Part shown: piece by piece, positions 21,178 to 33,401 of the stretch
How positions within the stretch are numbered: position 1 is the stretch's first letter
Layout: each line of letters opens with the position of its first letter
Assembly (NCBI GenBank): GCA_015143295.1
Contig: CM026551.1
Location: 17,843,827-17,907,826 of the forward strand
Reading direction: 5' to 3'
Length of the DNA stretch: 64,000 bases
DNA from: Tetracentron sinense
Lineage: Eukaryota; Streptophyta; Magnoliopsida; Trochodendrales; Trochodendraceae
The notes under the pieces: model-generated
The model's input: only the letters and a program-made list of their open reading frames with translations
Told to the model about the DNA's origin: nothing
Database searches by the model: none
Made by a program: the position numbers and the translations under genes

Positions 21178-22678
21178 GAAACTTGGTTTTTTCCGTCGTT
21201 AGAAAATCATCCTATTTCAACAATTATTTCTATCCGATTTTTTTAAATCCTGCAAAAGACAATGCACAATGGTAGGTCGGATGTCGATTCCGCACTCGGG
21301 TTAGTTAGGTTAGTGCAAAATAAAGAAAATAAAAGAAAAAAAAAAAGCTTAGAAAATATGAAGAGATAAGAATGATGGAGTCGGTTTATAAAACATTGTT
21401 TGTGTGTGAAAAAAGTATCTAGATCTAAATAAATTAAATAACATGAACTAGAATAATTAGAGACATCAAAGCATGGAATAATAAACATCAAAAAAGAGAT
21501 TTATTAATTAAAATGAAATTGTCACTTACAAAGCATGAAATTAAAATACTTGCTAGATCATTTAAGAGATTAATTGCCGGAGGTGTGTCCGCCTTGAAGA
21601 AATGGAGAAATCGTGAGAATTAGATGAGTAAGAGAGAAGAAGGTTGATAAAAGAAGTAGAGAGAGATAGAGAGAGGTAGGAGGACTCTATGGACGTGAGG
21701 AGAGAGATACGTGAGAGACAGAGAGGGGTCTAAGGACTTAAGATGAGAAAAGAAAAGAAAAGAAGAGGTCATAAGTGAGGAGCCGTGAGAGAGGGGTTTG
21801 AAAAGATCATTTTGTCTAAAGACGTTTGAGGGGTTTATATAGAATTGAGGGAGAGAGGGACGGATGAATTTGGAGACACTTGGGGTGTGAATGGTTGTAT
21901 ATTAGTCAAGGTTTCTAATTAAATAGAGTGGACTTTCAATAATATGGAAAGTAGGAAAGTGAGAAAAAATAGAAATGGTGGCTATTAAATGTGATGGGTG
22001 CTCACACTGGTTCGGGAGGCTACTAAAGGTGATGGGTGGAAAGGTGGCTATGGTTTGGGTTTTGAAAATGGTAGAGAATAAGGGAGGCAGCTAGGGTTTT
22101 AGAAAAAGTGAGATGGCGACTAGAATTTTAAAAAGATAAAAAATAAAAATAAAAGGAACACGGGAGTCTTGAACACTAATCTCTTGATATGATCTCTCAT
22201 AAGGCTTACCAACTGAGCAAACTAACACCTTGTGTCTTGTATTGTGGCTCTTAATATTTTTGTCTCTCTTCTTGGAGGTTGACACTTCTACTTTCTTGGT
22301 TTTCGTTCCGACTCTGAGATTTTCTGGCTGAGCCCACACTTTGCCTGCATCTAACTGGTATTGCTTGTTGGCTCTTAGTCTTTGGTAATGAGCTTTGGTG
22401 CTTAACTACGACCTCAGGTTCATAAGAATCATCTAGTCCGGGTTCCTGAGACAATTAAAAACACTTAATGAGAGTTCATCAAAACAGTTTGATATCTAGA
22501 CTTTCAGAAATGTGTTTAATTCATGCTAATATACCATTTTGACCAGAAAAGTATGTTCTATGTAATGGAGAAAACTCTTACGTAGAAAAAGCTGATAAAA
22601 ATAAGAGTTTTACGTAAGAGAGTTCTATAATGCTTAAAATGATAATAGTGAAAATAAGTATTTTTAAGCGAATATCAG
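21178..22678. mobile_element. Unclassified ~1.5-kb insertion in the LINE fragment
   Basis: The paralogous LINE pieces read GGGATGGTATGCAAGCTTGG (41135-41160), where this copy has 1.5 kb between GGGGATGGTAT and ACAAGCTTGATCC. It is rich in GA words (21600-21860). Near 22170-22250 it has a tRNA-like stretch on the minus strand. I found no terminal repeats and no recognisable protein. Confidence 0.6.
22170..22250 (-). other. tRNA-like sequence (A box and B box)
   Basis: On the minus strand GTTTGCTCAGTTGGTAAGCC resembles the D-arm/A box of a tRNA, and GTTCAAGACTCCC downstream resembles the T-arm/B box. It does not fold into an obvious full tRNA by eye, so it is more likely SINE- or retroelement-derived. 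Confidence 0.4.
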
Positions 22679-23809
22679 TATACAAGCTTGATCCTATTTA
22701 AACTCTCATTTGCTCGATGTAAACAGAGGGAGCATTAGTTAGCTCTATTCGGGAAGGCGATGATTGGAATTTGCATACTAATAGCATGATTGTTATGAGC
22801 GAGGCTTGGGAAGAGATTCAGATAATTGAGGTGTTGGGAAACAAGAACGATGTGATTATTTAGACCCCGACCTCGAATGGGCAATTTTCTCTCAAATCGG
22901 CTAGGGACAGACCAGGCCAAAGGTGAGATGGGCTAAACTACTTTGGCGTTCTCCCTTGATTCCTAAGCATGCTATGATTACTGGGATGACTATTTGGCAT
23001 GCTTTAAATACAAAAGATAATCTTCTTAGTTGGGTTATCCTCTCTAGGATGTTTGCTTTTTGTGTCGCAGCTCCCATGAATCCAATGATCATTTATTTGC
23101 TTGTTGTTCCTTTTCCATGGAGATTTGGCAAGTTATTGAGAGATGGCTTGAGCTTCAGCCGAGGAGTTTCTTGAGATGGAACCGATTTATGAGTTTGATG
23201 TGTAGAAGGTATACCAGATCTAGCTTTATAGGCTTTGTCTGAAAAATAGCCTTTGCTGCTTTTGTCTACCATATATGGGCGGAAATGAATCGTAGATGTT
23301 TTTGGAATGAGTATTCCTGACCAAACGATATTGTTAACAAGATTACAGAGGATGTGGTGGCTAAGATCAATGTGGTTAGGCCGCATTTTTGTGATAATGC
23401 TGCCAATATAAGGGTTGTTGGGGAATGGGGCCTCAAGGTCCAATTACGTTTCTCTCTTATTAAGTGGGTCTCTTGGGAGCTGACGAACAGAGGTGTCATC
23501 TGCTTGAATACAGATGGGTCATTCAAGCGTGATTTAGAAGTGTGGCGATTTTAAAGGTAGAAGTCATTTCACTTTCCCCCTTGATTTTGACTTCTCCCCA
23601 ACTGACAGCTTTTTCCCTTTAAAATCGCCACACATCCCTTGATTTGTGGATGCCCTTGCGCCCAACTCAGGCATTCACTAGAGGTAATCTTTTCCCTTCT
23701 TTAATAAAGCTAAACTTAACCTTGTTTTCTTATGTGGCATTGTGAGAGAGCTGCCACTGCCAAAGGTCCATTGCAGTAACTATTGTTCCATTCCTTGTGG
23801 ACCGGTGAT

Positions 23810-24106
23810 CTTCTCCCGTTGTAACCGGTTTTGGGCAAAATCGGTTACTCCCTTATGATCACCACATGTCCCTTTTTACACCCCTTAACTGTGGTTAAGA
23901 TTTACCTATCCCTAGGGTTCACCCACCTATCTTTGGTTTTTAGAAAAAATATTTTTTAAAAATTAACCCTAAGAGTTGGTAAATTTTAACCACAGTTAAT
24001 AAAAAAAATTATTGGTTTTTTCTAAAAACAAAGAATATGTGGGTGAACCTTAGGAGTGAGTGAATCTCAACCATAGTTAAGAGGTGTCAAAAGAGACACG
24101 TGGCGA
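23810..24106. mobile_element. Foldback MITE inserted in unit 2
   Basis: The arms CACATGTCCCTTTTTACACC...AACTGTGGTTAAGAT and ATCTCAACCATAGTTAAG...AGACACGTGGCGAC are inverted. It interrupts the sequence that is continuous in unit 1 around 11756-11795; about 40 bp of the unit-1 sequence is missing here. Confidence 0.7.
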
Positions 24107-24197
24107 CAATGATAGTTTACAGTCCACAAAATAACATGAAAGTATATCTATAAAGAGATCCTGTTCTGGACAACATCTATAACAATATTATAATGAA

Positions 24198-24488
24198 GGC
24201 CTTGGATTGTCTCTCGGGAAGCCAGAAAGGGTTTGTCTCAGGGTTCCATAGAATAGGTGACAAGTGGTGGAGAAGTCAAAATCATGGGGCCATGATTTTG
24301 ACTTCTCCACCAATTATAAGACATGTGGTGATAAGTGTATGAGAATAAGGGGGAGAGATATCATATGGGGAGAAGTCAAAATTATGGGGAGAAAATGGAA
24401 TGACTTCTCCCCACTTTTTTGCCAACTGTCGCACAATGTATGGAACCCCGAGAGGGTTTTCTGGCTTCGCCAGAGACAATCCGAGGCC
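24198..24488. mobile_element. MULE-type MITE with 9-bp target duplication
   Basis: The ends GGCCTTGGATTGTCTC and GAGACAATCCGAGGCC are inverted repeats. TATAATGAA flanks both sides (24189-24197 and 24489-24497), and unit 1 at 11870-11890 has the same site empty with a single copy. Confidence 0.88.
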
Positions 24489-24526
24489 TATAATGAAATG
24501 AAAATATATCAAATGAGGCTTTTAAT

Positions 24527-24717
24527 ACATGTTTTTACACCCCGCCCTCTTGCGCCAGTGGTTGGAGTGTGGCCTCCAATGGCGGGAGGCCTGGGATTGA
24601 ATCCCCCGGGTACGGGTTGCAAAAGCTCCCCTGCCAACGCTAACCACTAACTGCCTAACTGATTTTTGGTACAAACGTAGGTAAATGATAACTCCCAAGC
24701 CAAAAAAAAAAAAAAAA
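24527..24717 (+). mobile_element. tRNA-derived SINE, unit-2 copy
   Basis: Paralogue of 11930-12094: AGTGGTTGGAGTGTGG and GGGATTGAATCCC boxes and an A run at 24703-24717. It keeps a CGGGTACGGGTTGC stretch that the unit-1 copy has lost. Confidence 0.75.
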
Positions 24718-25227
24718 CCATGAGGGTCTCCTTTGATGCAAAACTCCCTTATCAGGCACTAGTGCTCTACCCCACCCCCCACACACATATTACTTGCTTC
24801 TCAAGGAATTTTAAATTTTTATTTTTAGTGAGAGCTTTTCAAGGTATTGACTATAAAGGATCTCTATATGCTTCACTTTTTTTTAAAATGTTTTTTCTTC
24901 ACTTCGTCCTCCCATGGCGAAGTTTTTCTCTGGTGGAATTCTACTCTTTGAAAAAGTAATACAATGGATCAACTGCTTAGTTTCTGAACAATTTAGTTAG
25001 ATTTCTTGCCTTAGTTGCAAATGGAAAAAATCATCCAAGCAACCTTAGACCCTTTAAAGGAAGTACCCTTGGACCCCTTTTCTATTAATCCCTGCACAAC
25101 CACCCTCTTCTCTGAATTTAGCCCCATTAAGCAATCTGCTCTAATCCCCCTAAACCTCAGCTATTTCTAGTTCTACCATAAGATTGGAGAAGAAAAAGGG
25201 TTTAGTACTAGACTTCTGTCTCTGAAA

Positions 25228-26499
25228 ATTGATCCGAGGCTATTCGAGGCTGCTCTTACTGGAAACGTTGGGGCCTTGCTCCAGTTGCTCCAAGAAAATC
25301 CATTGATTCTTGCAGATGCTGCACTGTTATATCCAGATGAGACTCCTCTACATGTTGCATCTAAGGTTGGGCACTTTGATTTTGTTCGAGAGATGATAAG
25401 GCAAAAGCCTGAGTTTGCTAGAGAGATGAACAAAGATGGATTTAGGCCCATGGACATAGCTTCTGCAAATGGGTACTCGGTGATAGTGAGAGAGCTCTTG
25501 ATGGTGGACAAGGATCTCTGTCGTCTCAAGGGCCGTGACAGAAGAACTCCTCTTCACTATGCTGCTATGAAAGGGAGAGTTGAGATTATAGATGAACTGC
25601 TCTCAACTTGCCCAGATTCTGCTAAAGATGTCACTGCTCGAGGCGAGACTGCGCTTCACCTTGCAGTGAAAAACAACCAATTTGCAGCCTTCCAAATCTT
25701 GGTCCAATAGCTAGAGCAGCACAACATGGAAGAGCTCCTTAATTGGGGTGATCAGAAAGGCAACACTGTCTTGCATCTTGTAGCTTCTAGACATCAACAG
25801 GAGGTAAGTTTTTCTATTCCTATCTTCCATGTAAAAGAGAGATCTTCTGTTTTCATTAGTAGCTTTAAAACACCACTACCTTATCTCCTACAGGTTCCGA
25901 TGAAACCGACAGAGCAGGAGCTTCAACCTATATCTTCAAAAGACTGGTTTAAATACTTTCAGTTTCAAGTGAACAGAGATTCGCCAAGCGATGCGCGCAG
26001 TGCATTGTTAGTGGTGGCTGCATTGATTGCCACAGTGACCTTCCATGCCGGAGTTAATCCTCCAAGTGGCTTTCTGAATATACAAGAAGAGACCCAATCG
26101 AGTAGCAGGAACACTAACTCCACCAGGGCCGGACCAGCGGTAGGCTCCAGTTTAGCTGCATTGTCGGCAGTTTTAGGCTCTCAAGCCGAATCCTCTATGT
26201 TTTTGTTCTGGAACACATTGGGACTTTCTGCATCTGTCAGCATTATAGCTTACCTTACAACCAGATTCCCTTTTCAAATGGAACTGCTAATCTCCATAAT
26301 CTCGATGATGTTTACTTACGGTTGTTCAATAGCTAGTATCTCGTCCGGAGGCTTGAAGTATACCTTGGTCGGAATCGCCGACTTATTGAGGTGGGTGCCG
26401 AGGTGGGGAAAGCGATTCTGGGAGTGGTGGAGACGACCTTCAGGAATGGAGATTGGAGCAACCTTTCTAGGAAATTCATTCCCAGGCATTCAGAAGTGA
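25228..26499 (+). pseudogene. Dead copy of the forward ankyrin/PGG gene (unit 2)
   Basis: It is nearly identical to 12582-13865, with the same exon boundaries (25228-25803 and 25894-26499; 90-bp intron). The start codon ATG is ATT here (25228-25230). A TGG codon in exon 1 is now TAG (25708-25710), which removes everything after the fourth ankyrin repeat. A 12-bp deletion near 26380 removes four residues before LLRWVPRWG. The next ATG (25276) would begin inside the first ankyrin repeat and still meet the stop. The membrane part keeps PPSG and all helices, so the loss looks recent. Confidence 0.88.
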
Positions 26500-28128
26500 A
26501 GCTCTACTCAGGTTTTCAAATTAGCAATTAACAGGGAATGTATGATGTTAATGTATTATGCTAGCAAATCTATGTTTCAGGTGTTTATACATGGCTGCTT
26601 TGCTTGTCTTGTGATGTGGTTGGGTTTGTTTAAGAGTATTCCATATGTTTATGTAACATTTTCAATATGGTTATTAGTAAAAATTACAATTTGCTTAAAA
26701 CAACAGGTGGATCATTTGGAAAAATAAAAGTATAATGGATTGATGCTCTGAAATTTCAAAATTCCCAAAATTTTGGTGAGATGGTAAAAACAACTAGTGC
26801 ATGGCTGAAATTCATGACTCAAAACCAGCAGCAAGATGTCTTCTGAGTTGATGGCTATGTAACAGATGGACAACAACATCAACAATAAAAGAAGCCAATT
26901 ATCTGATGTCAGTTAAAAATAATTGAAGCCACCTCTCAGTCGATGAAGATCGTGGACTGAGAGTTTTATTGGTTTATTTAGTTTTTATTTTTTTCGAGGG
27001 GTGTCCCAAACCTTTCGAGGCAAGGACTAGTCCTTTTAGGTGTCCGCATTGACCCCACTTGAAATTTTTCCTACGGAAATCAGGGTAAGTCGAAGAGTGG
27101 GAGTTGAACACATGACCACATGAAGTAAACCCAAGACACTAGCCAACTGCACCAACCGCCGGTGGTAATGGAGGGTGTCCCAAATCCTTTAGCATTGGTT
27201 TCTACTATGACCCTGCTGATCCCCAATGTTCTAGCAATCAACTGTCAGAGAGCTAATTCCTCAGCCGCCAAGCTCGACTTGCCTCTAACTAACTGAACGC
27301 GCATTTGCCTATTGACAGCTCCATTAGTATTCAGATTGACCCAGCCTCTGGGTGTCTGGCAGATTGATATTAGCACCGAAATTTGAACATGGATCCGTTA
27401 TGTCACCCTGTCCATATGAAGCATTATAATCATTGATGTATTAATAGCTTTCATGGGTAACCATTGAAAAACACATTATTTGATTATTTCCTTATTCAAT
27501 GTACTCCAGAGGTGGCAACAAATCCAATCTCTGACGGTTTCACCCTTGGATTTGGTGGTCTTGAGTGTGTCATCCTTAGACTTGCTTGTGTGTGTGGGTG
27601 TTGACGTGAGAAAGTGGTTGTTGCCTTAAGTTGCAAGATGTGGGGAGAGCCATAGAAATAAGAAAGGAGGAGTGCTAGCTCTAGATGCACTAAGTCAAAT
27701 ATTTTCTGCAGAAGCAAGGTGAGTGCAACTCGTGTTGTTGTAGGGGTAAGTTTTTTGTCCCCCCTTTGCTTCCTTATTAATAAATCAGTTGTTTCTTGAA
27801 GAAAATAAATCTAGCTAGTTGTGAATTGAATTAATGAATTTGAATCCCTAGACAACATATGAATATTGCGACCTGGATCGAATTGAATTGTGATGCCATT
27901 ACTAACTCTTGTGGATACCCAAAAAAGAATGGTTGAATTACTTAGAAGCCTTCAAACAAAATAATTATTATAATATTTTATTTTTATTTTTGGTAAGAAA
28001 AAGAGTATTACTCATGCAACAAAGGAGGAAACAGAGGAGGCAAGCCCCAATCTGTTCCTGATTTACAAATCTGACATCCCTGTAATTAATATTACAAAGT
28101 TTCTTCTCGAAATTTTTTTTTTACAAAG
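26500..28128. other. Intergenic DNA of unit 2
   Basis: 26500-26755 and 26890-27745 match unit 1 (13866-14130 and 14460-15281) without the unit-1 insertions. It includes the SINE-like copy at 26990-27175 and the LINE RNase H scrap at 27195-27370, both minus strand. 27750-28128 is the 3' flank of the dead reverse gene. Confidence 0.6.
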
Positions 28129-29378
28129 CTAGCTACCCATCCTTCCAACAATTCTTGTGCATATCTGGTACAGTAAGTACATCAAAGGCATCGTCAGTCC
28201 AAGTATGAGAATATTAGGAATGACATATCCCGCATCTGGAATGATAGTCATTAGGGACAACACGTAGGTTAAACCCATAAAGGCTAGGGCTAGCCGGACG
28301 AAATTGGAGAAAGGTAATCCCGTTGTGAAGATAAAGATCATTGTAACGGATATCAAAACCCAAAGACGTTACAAAACGTGAAGATAATGAATAGATCAAA
28401 ATTAGTAGACATTATCGCTGTTCCGGCTTTGTGTGACATCTCCCGGGGAGAGAAAATGGTGGTGGTGGTGGTGTTGGTGTTGGTAACGTTATTGTAACCC
28501 GGGTGAAAGTCATCCTGCCACATACCACCGGGCGGGTTGACTCCGGTTTGAAAGGTAGCTGTTGCAGTCAATACAGCTACCACTAACAGTGCACTCCTCA
28601 CCTCTATCGAGTAATCACTGAACACCACACGCCTAAACCGTGCTTTCCAATCCCTTAATGGCCTTGGGATTTTTGATACGACCCGAATAATTTGATCACT
28701 AGTAAGAAGTCGTGAGGGAGAGATTATCTCATCGCCTCTCTTGGCTTTAGCACGGCGAAGGATATCTTTGATTTCCCCATTCTCTCCTGGAAGCTGCAAT
28801 AAGACGTCGAGGGCGGTTTGATTGTTTGCATTCACGGTGTTCACTTCAACCCTCTCAAAATAGAAATGCGAGGGCGAAGCAGAACCTTTATAATCTGTGC
28901 AATGGAAATGCATTAACATCTGGAAAAACAAAATTAATTTTTTTTAAAAAAAAGAACGGAAGGGAACGTAAATTTGCCTGGGGTAGAGCTCTTGAGGTTG
29001 CAAGGTGCAAAACGGTGTTGCCTTCATTGTCCTTCAAATTCAGGATATATCTTCTGTTGAGCTCTCTGACCCAATCTAGTAATAGTTTAAAAGTATCGAA
29101 CTGTTGGTATTTCAAAGCGAGGTGAAGAACAGTCTCTTTATGAATTGTCAACTCTTCAAGAGATTTTGGGAACTGGTTGATCAATTCATTAATAACATCA
29201 ATTCTCCCAAAGATAACTGCAACGTGAAGAGGTGTTCTTTTCTCTCTGCCCTTAGAAGACACAGCTCACGCCCAATTGTCAAGAGCTCTTTCACCATCCC
29301 AACGTCCTCCACTGTCGAAGCTAAATGAATGGGGCTAAGCCCATCTTGGTTTAGTTTCTTAGCAAAGGAGGGTTTCAG
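28129..29378 (-). pseudogene. Dead, 5'-truncated copy of the reverse ankyrin/PGG gene (unit 2)
   Basis: The match to 16729-18180 starts inside the second ankyrin repeat; the first ~65 codons and the promoter are gone, and unrelated DNA begins at 29379. A base deleted from the CCCTTTAG run (near 29251) breaks the frame in exon 1. The donor is CAG|GC (28978/28977). Exon 2 has an indel just after its start (28860-28890) and another in the AAAACCC run near 28355. The PPGG motif reads correctly near 28530. The last four residues before the stop differ from the other copies. It cannot make the protein. Confidence 0.88.
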
Positions 29379-29617
29379 CCATGATTCACTACTCTTTCTT
29401 CATTAAGCTAAGAAAATCCTTTGAATCTATCATCTTATGAGTCATCAATGAACAGTGGTGGTGAAGTTGATAACAACATATTTACCCATCTAACCTATGA
29501 CCCACGAGTCGTCAATTATCAATGGTACTAGTAGGACTTGAAAACTACATATACACTTGACTGGGCCGGGGATTAGTAGTCGAACCGGATGGTTCAATCA
29601 TCAAATAGTCATAGGGC

Positions 29618-30892
29618 CTTCTTTATGGGTGAAATGGTTTAAATGTAGATTTCTATCAAAGGGTCCGCCTTACTAAGACTGGTTTGGGAGCTTGCTATCA
29701 AAGGGCTTTCTTTATGAGTGAAATGGTTTAAATGCAGATTTCTTCAGTCTGACCTTATATGGAGTATGAAAATTCCATACTCTACATCGTGGAGTACTTG
29801 GAGTATTTTAAAGGTTTGGCATCTCGCGGAGCCAAAAGGTGCATCATCTCATCGGGAAGGGAGAGGATACCTTGTTATGGCTGGATCCTTGGCAACTTAA
29901 GGGGCTGCTATGCAAGCTTGGTCCTATTTTAAACTCTCATTTGCTGGGTGTAAACAGAGAAGCATTAGTTAGCTCTATTCAGGAAGGCGATGGTTGGAAT
30001 TTGCATACTAATAGCATGATTGTTCTGAGCGGTTCTTTAGGAAGAGATGTAGACAGTTGAGGTGTTGAGAAACAAGGACGATGTGATTATTTGGACCCCG
30101 ACCTCGAATGGGTTATTTTCTCTCAAATTGGCTTGGGACAATATATGTTCATCCAGGCCAAAGGTGAGATGGCTAAGCTGCTTTGGCATTCTCTCTTAGT
30201 CTCTTGATTCCTAAGCATGCTATGATTGCTTGGATGGATATTAGGCACGCCCTAACTATGACAGATAAGCTTCTCGGTTGGGGTATCATCTCTCAGGATG
30301 TTTTTTTTTTTTGTGTCGCAGCTCCCATGAATCCCATGATCATTTATTTGCTTGTTGCTACTCTTCCATGGAGTTTGGCTAGTTATTGAGAGATGGCTTC
30401 AGCTTCAGCCGAGGAGTTTCTTTAGATGGAACCGATTCGAGAGGTGTATCAGATCCAACTTTATGGGCTCTGTCTGAAAAGTAGCTAGCCTTTGCTGCTT
30501 TTGTCTACCATATATAGGCAGAAAAGAATCGTATATGTTTTCGGAATGAGTATTCCCAACGAAGCGATATATGTTGTTAACAAGATTATAGAGGATGTGG
30601 TGGCTAAGATCAATGTAGTTAGGCCACATATTTGTGATAATGCTGCCAATAGAAGGGTTGTTGGGGAATGGGGCCTCGAGGTCCAATGAAGTTTCTCTCT
30701 TATTTGGTGGATCTCTTGGGAGCCGCTTGACAGAGGTGTCATCCGCTTGAATACGGATGGGTCATTCAAGCGTGATTTAGGAGGTTATGGGGTTATTTTT
30801 AGAAGTTGTGATGGGAATGCTCTTGGAGCCCTAGCAGGCCTTAGAGCAGGTAATTCGGTGCTTCATTTTGAGCTTATGACGATTGCAGTCCG
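29618..30892 (+). pseudogene. LINE 3' fragment, unit 2
   Basis: Same LINE end as 20908-23540 without the 1.5-kb insertion: WSMKIPYSTSWSTWSILKV, DTLLWLDPWQLKG, IPKHAMIAWMDIRHAL, the zinc region and RLNTDGSFKRDLGGYG of the RNase H, with several frame changes. It runs into copia sequence at about 30893. Confidence 0.75.
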
Positions 30893-31610
30893 GTAAGCAC
30901 ACCAGTTGAATGCGGCTTGAAACTTCAAAATTATGGTGAAGGAGAAAAATTTTAGTTGGAAGTCTCCGGTATTTGACATGTACAAGGCTAGATATACTTT
31001 ATGGAGTTGGGTTAATTAATCAAGATATGGAAGCTCCGAATATGACTCACTTGAAGGTGGCAAAAAGGATTCTTCGCTACGTGAAAGGTACTTGTGGTTT
31101 TGGCTTATTTTATTCAAGTATTAATGATTTCAATCTTGTAGGATTTACCGACAGTGACTCAACTCGAGATTTGGATGAAAGAAAAAAGCACATCGGTATT
31201 TTATATGGGCAACACAGCTTTCACTTGGTCCTCAAAGAAAATCAATTGTTGCTCTTTCAACTTTTGAAGCGGAGTATGTTGCTGCAAGTTCAAGTGCGTG
31301 TCATGCAGTTTGGCTAAAGATTTTGTTACAAGAACTTCAACATTCTCAAGAAGAACCGACACCGGTATATGTTCATAATTAGTCAGCTATAGCATTGGCA
31401 AAGAATCCCGTTTTTCATGGAAAAAATAAGCGTAATGATACAAGATTCACTTTATTCGTGAGCTCGTGAAGAAAAAGGAGATTTAACTTCGTTTTGCAAG
31501 ATCTGAAGATCAAGTAGCAGATATTTTTACAAAGCCTTTCAAGTTTAAAGCATTTCAGAAATTAAGAACCTTGTTAGGAATGACAAAATTGTATAATTTA
31601 ATTTAAGGGG
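30893..31610 (+). pseudogene. copia RNase H region
   Basis: It begins with TPVECGLKLQNYGEGE in one frame. After a small loss the longest frame (30973-31317) reads MTCTRLDILYGVGLINQDME, THLKVAKRILRYVKGT, FGLFYSS and VGFTDSDSTRDLDERKKHIG, the conserved copia RNase H start. A frame change follows in the FTWSSKK region near 31220; then EAEYVAAS-like, NPVFHG and FTKPFKFKAFQKL in other frames. The RNase H aspartates are partly kept but no continuous protein is possible. Confidence 0.85.
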
Positions 31611-31835
31611 GCATATTGGAAATTAAACCTAATTTACAGATTTTTGACTCTAGAAGAACCTAGAGTGTTTTGTCTCTGCAATGTATTAAATGCATTAAAG
31701 AGAGTAGTTGCATGGAAAACTTAAGAAACAAGTTTCCAAGGTCAAATTCGGATGGTTTCTAGAAGCTAAGTAAAAGTCATTCAAAAAGTGTCTAGAATAG
31801 TCAAGAAAGTGTCTAGAAGTGTCCCCACATCTATG

Positions 31836-33236
31836 AGAGCAAATCTTCTAGTCAACCCCTAATACCAAAATTTTGGTATTAGGGGTCCACATACCCAATT
31901 GAGTTGTTACACCTCTAACAACAATTCAAATTCCTCATTTAATGCACTGTCTACGTTCCAACGCAAAAAAAATGGTGAAAACGTAATTTACTTTCTGTGT
32001 TGTTGGGTCCCCCAAAATCAAGGTAAGTTTGTAAGTCTTCGAATCTCCATGATTTAGAAAGATGGGTTTAATTAATACAAGAAAATACCAAAATAAAACT
32101 CAGAAGTCGTTTTCCTGTGGTTTAGGCATACAAGAAAACGTTCTTCTCTATTCTAAAACGGGTCCTCTATTTTCCTGTGCCCCAGATGGCCATATCTATT
32201 CTATTTCTGTATCAATCATCATCATCTCTCTAAATTTCCTCAAAAGGGTTTTCTTTTGCACCCATGAACACCAATACCCATATTTTGTTTTCTTTCACTT
32301 TCTTCTCTTATATCTATTGGGTAATGCTAGCATCACTTTCTTTCAAACTCACTTTCTTTATAGAAAAGAAATGTGCTATTGACTTATTGTCTTCCATTAA
32401 GAGGACACATGTTTTCCCACTAAAACTCTCTCCAATCAAAAAGAGAGTGAGTCATAAAGAAAGCGATGCTAGCATTATTCTTATCTATAAGGCCAAATTT
32501 GACTCGGATTAGTTTATCCTGAATTGTGGCTCTACGAGTAGCGGGGCCAACGACAATGGCCGAAACTAGGAACCAATTTCCAATTAACTTATCTCATCGG
32601 AGAATTCCATTCCCGCTAGAGCTGATTACCAAGATCGCTCCCTGCCTTCTATAGTCCCATACATGTCTACCAGAATTTTCACATCTGAATGAACTCACAA
32701 ATTTTCTATTTCCTCGAAGCAGCGTCATTAGCTTAGACACCATTTCTACCCATCTTCTTACAGCACTCTCAACCCTACCGATGCATATTTCTCAGTTGTT
32801 GCAAGTGGGGTTACACTCCTTAACAATTTTAGTGCTCCTATTACAGCCCAAGCTCTTACACAGGCTTACATAGAAAGAGAATTTTCTCTGACACCCTTTA
32901 ATACAGGCAATCTCAAAATCACTTTCAAGCCATAGATAAACGTAATGGATCTTATGCTTTTGTAAATGGTATTGAGGTAATGCCCATGACAGATGTGTTT
33001 GAACTAGCAACATTGGAGAAGGCATTTTTGTCAAGACCACAAAAGAAAAATGAGATGTTTTACATGAGGACAAATAAGTAAATAGTTAATTAGGTTTTCA
33101 TCATTTCTTTAGGTTGGAACGTAGACAGTCCATTAAATGAGGAATCGGAGTTGTTATTTGAGGTGTAACAAATCAATTGGGGATGTGGACCCTAATACCA
33201 AAATTAGTATTAAGGGCTGACTAGAAGATTTGCTCT
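31836..33236. mobile_element. Pack-MULE, second copy
   Basis: Same element as 6878-8295: AGAGCAAATCTTCTAGTC ends and flanks CCACATCTATG (31825-31835) and CCACATCTATA (33237-33247), i.e. the same insertion site with one base changed since. Confidence 0.88.
32264..33025 (+). pseudogene. captured malectin-like receptor kinase fragment, second copy
   Basis: A forward frame from 32264 (82 codons) covers the signal-peptide-like start and a variable stretch without the stops seen in the first copy. After TAG at 32510-32512 the malectin pattern continues: [28 protein letters not shown] with one stop, [32 protein letters not shown] and GSYAFVNGIEVMPMTD. Gene order and breaks show a copy of the fragment at 7314-8092. 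No kinase part is present. Confidence 0.78.
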
Positions 33237-33401
33237 CCACATCTATATATATGTATGGGGCATCATTTGTAAATGCATGGAGTGAGAAATGAAATTGTTT
33301 TTGAGGGGTTCTCAGTAAAGGAAAGTGGAGTTACGAATTTGTAAGTTTTGTGAGAAAAAAACATTGCCAAGTAAAGACATTTTGTATATTTGGGTCCATC
33401 A

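Larger units (their letters stand above)
20908..23540 (+). pseudogene. LINE 3' fragment (zf-RVT and RNase H), interrupted
   Basis: Broken forward frames give SWSTWSILK-like and GGDTLLWLDPW (before 21177), then SREALVSSI, WTPTSNGQFSLKSA, IPKHAMITGMTIWHAL, TKDNLLSW and the zinc-binding tail region, then LKVQLRFSLIKWVSWE and CLNTDGSFK, the start of the RNase H domain. This is the C-terminal end of a plant LINE polyprotein. A 1.5-kb insertion splits it at 21178-22678. It is cut off at about 23540, within the RNase H. Copies at 29618-30892 and 40985-42497 lack the insertion. Confidence 0.75.
30893..33401 (+). mobile_element. Truncated second copy of the copia element
   Basis: Only the 3' part remains: a reverse transcriptase/RNase H end, a polypurine tract and a 3' LTR (31614-33401) with the Pack-MULE at the same place as in unit 1. 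The right flank TGAATTTGATTC is the same as at 8453, so both copies descend from one insertion. Its coding part is longer than in unit 1. Confidence 0.85.
31614..33401 (+). repeat. copia 3' LTR split by a Pack-MULE (unit 3)
   Basis: Starts TATTGG (TG changed to TA) after AAGGGGGCA and ends CCATCA. Paralogue of 6659-8452. Confidence 0.85.

Noticed and set aside
22170-22250. A functional tRNA gene on the minus strand
   Set aside because: Only the A- and B-box-like words fit. I could not form acceptor and anticodon stems by eye.
28129-28931. A shorter functional gene from the unit-2 reverse copy
   Set aside because: The promoter and first repeats are gone and at least three frame changes separate the ankyrin part from the helices.
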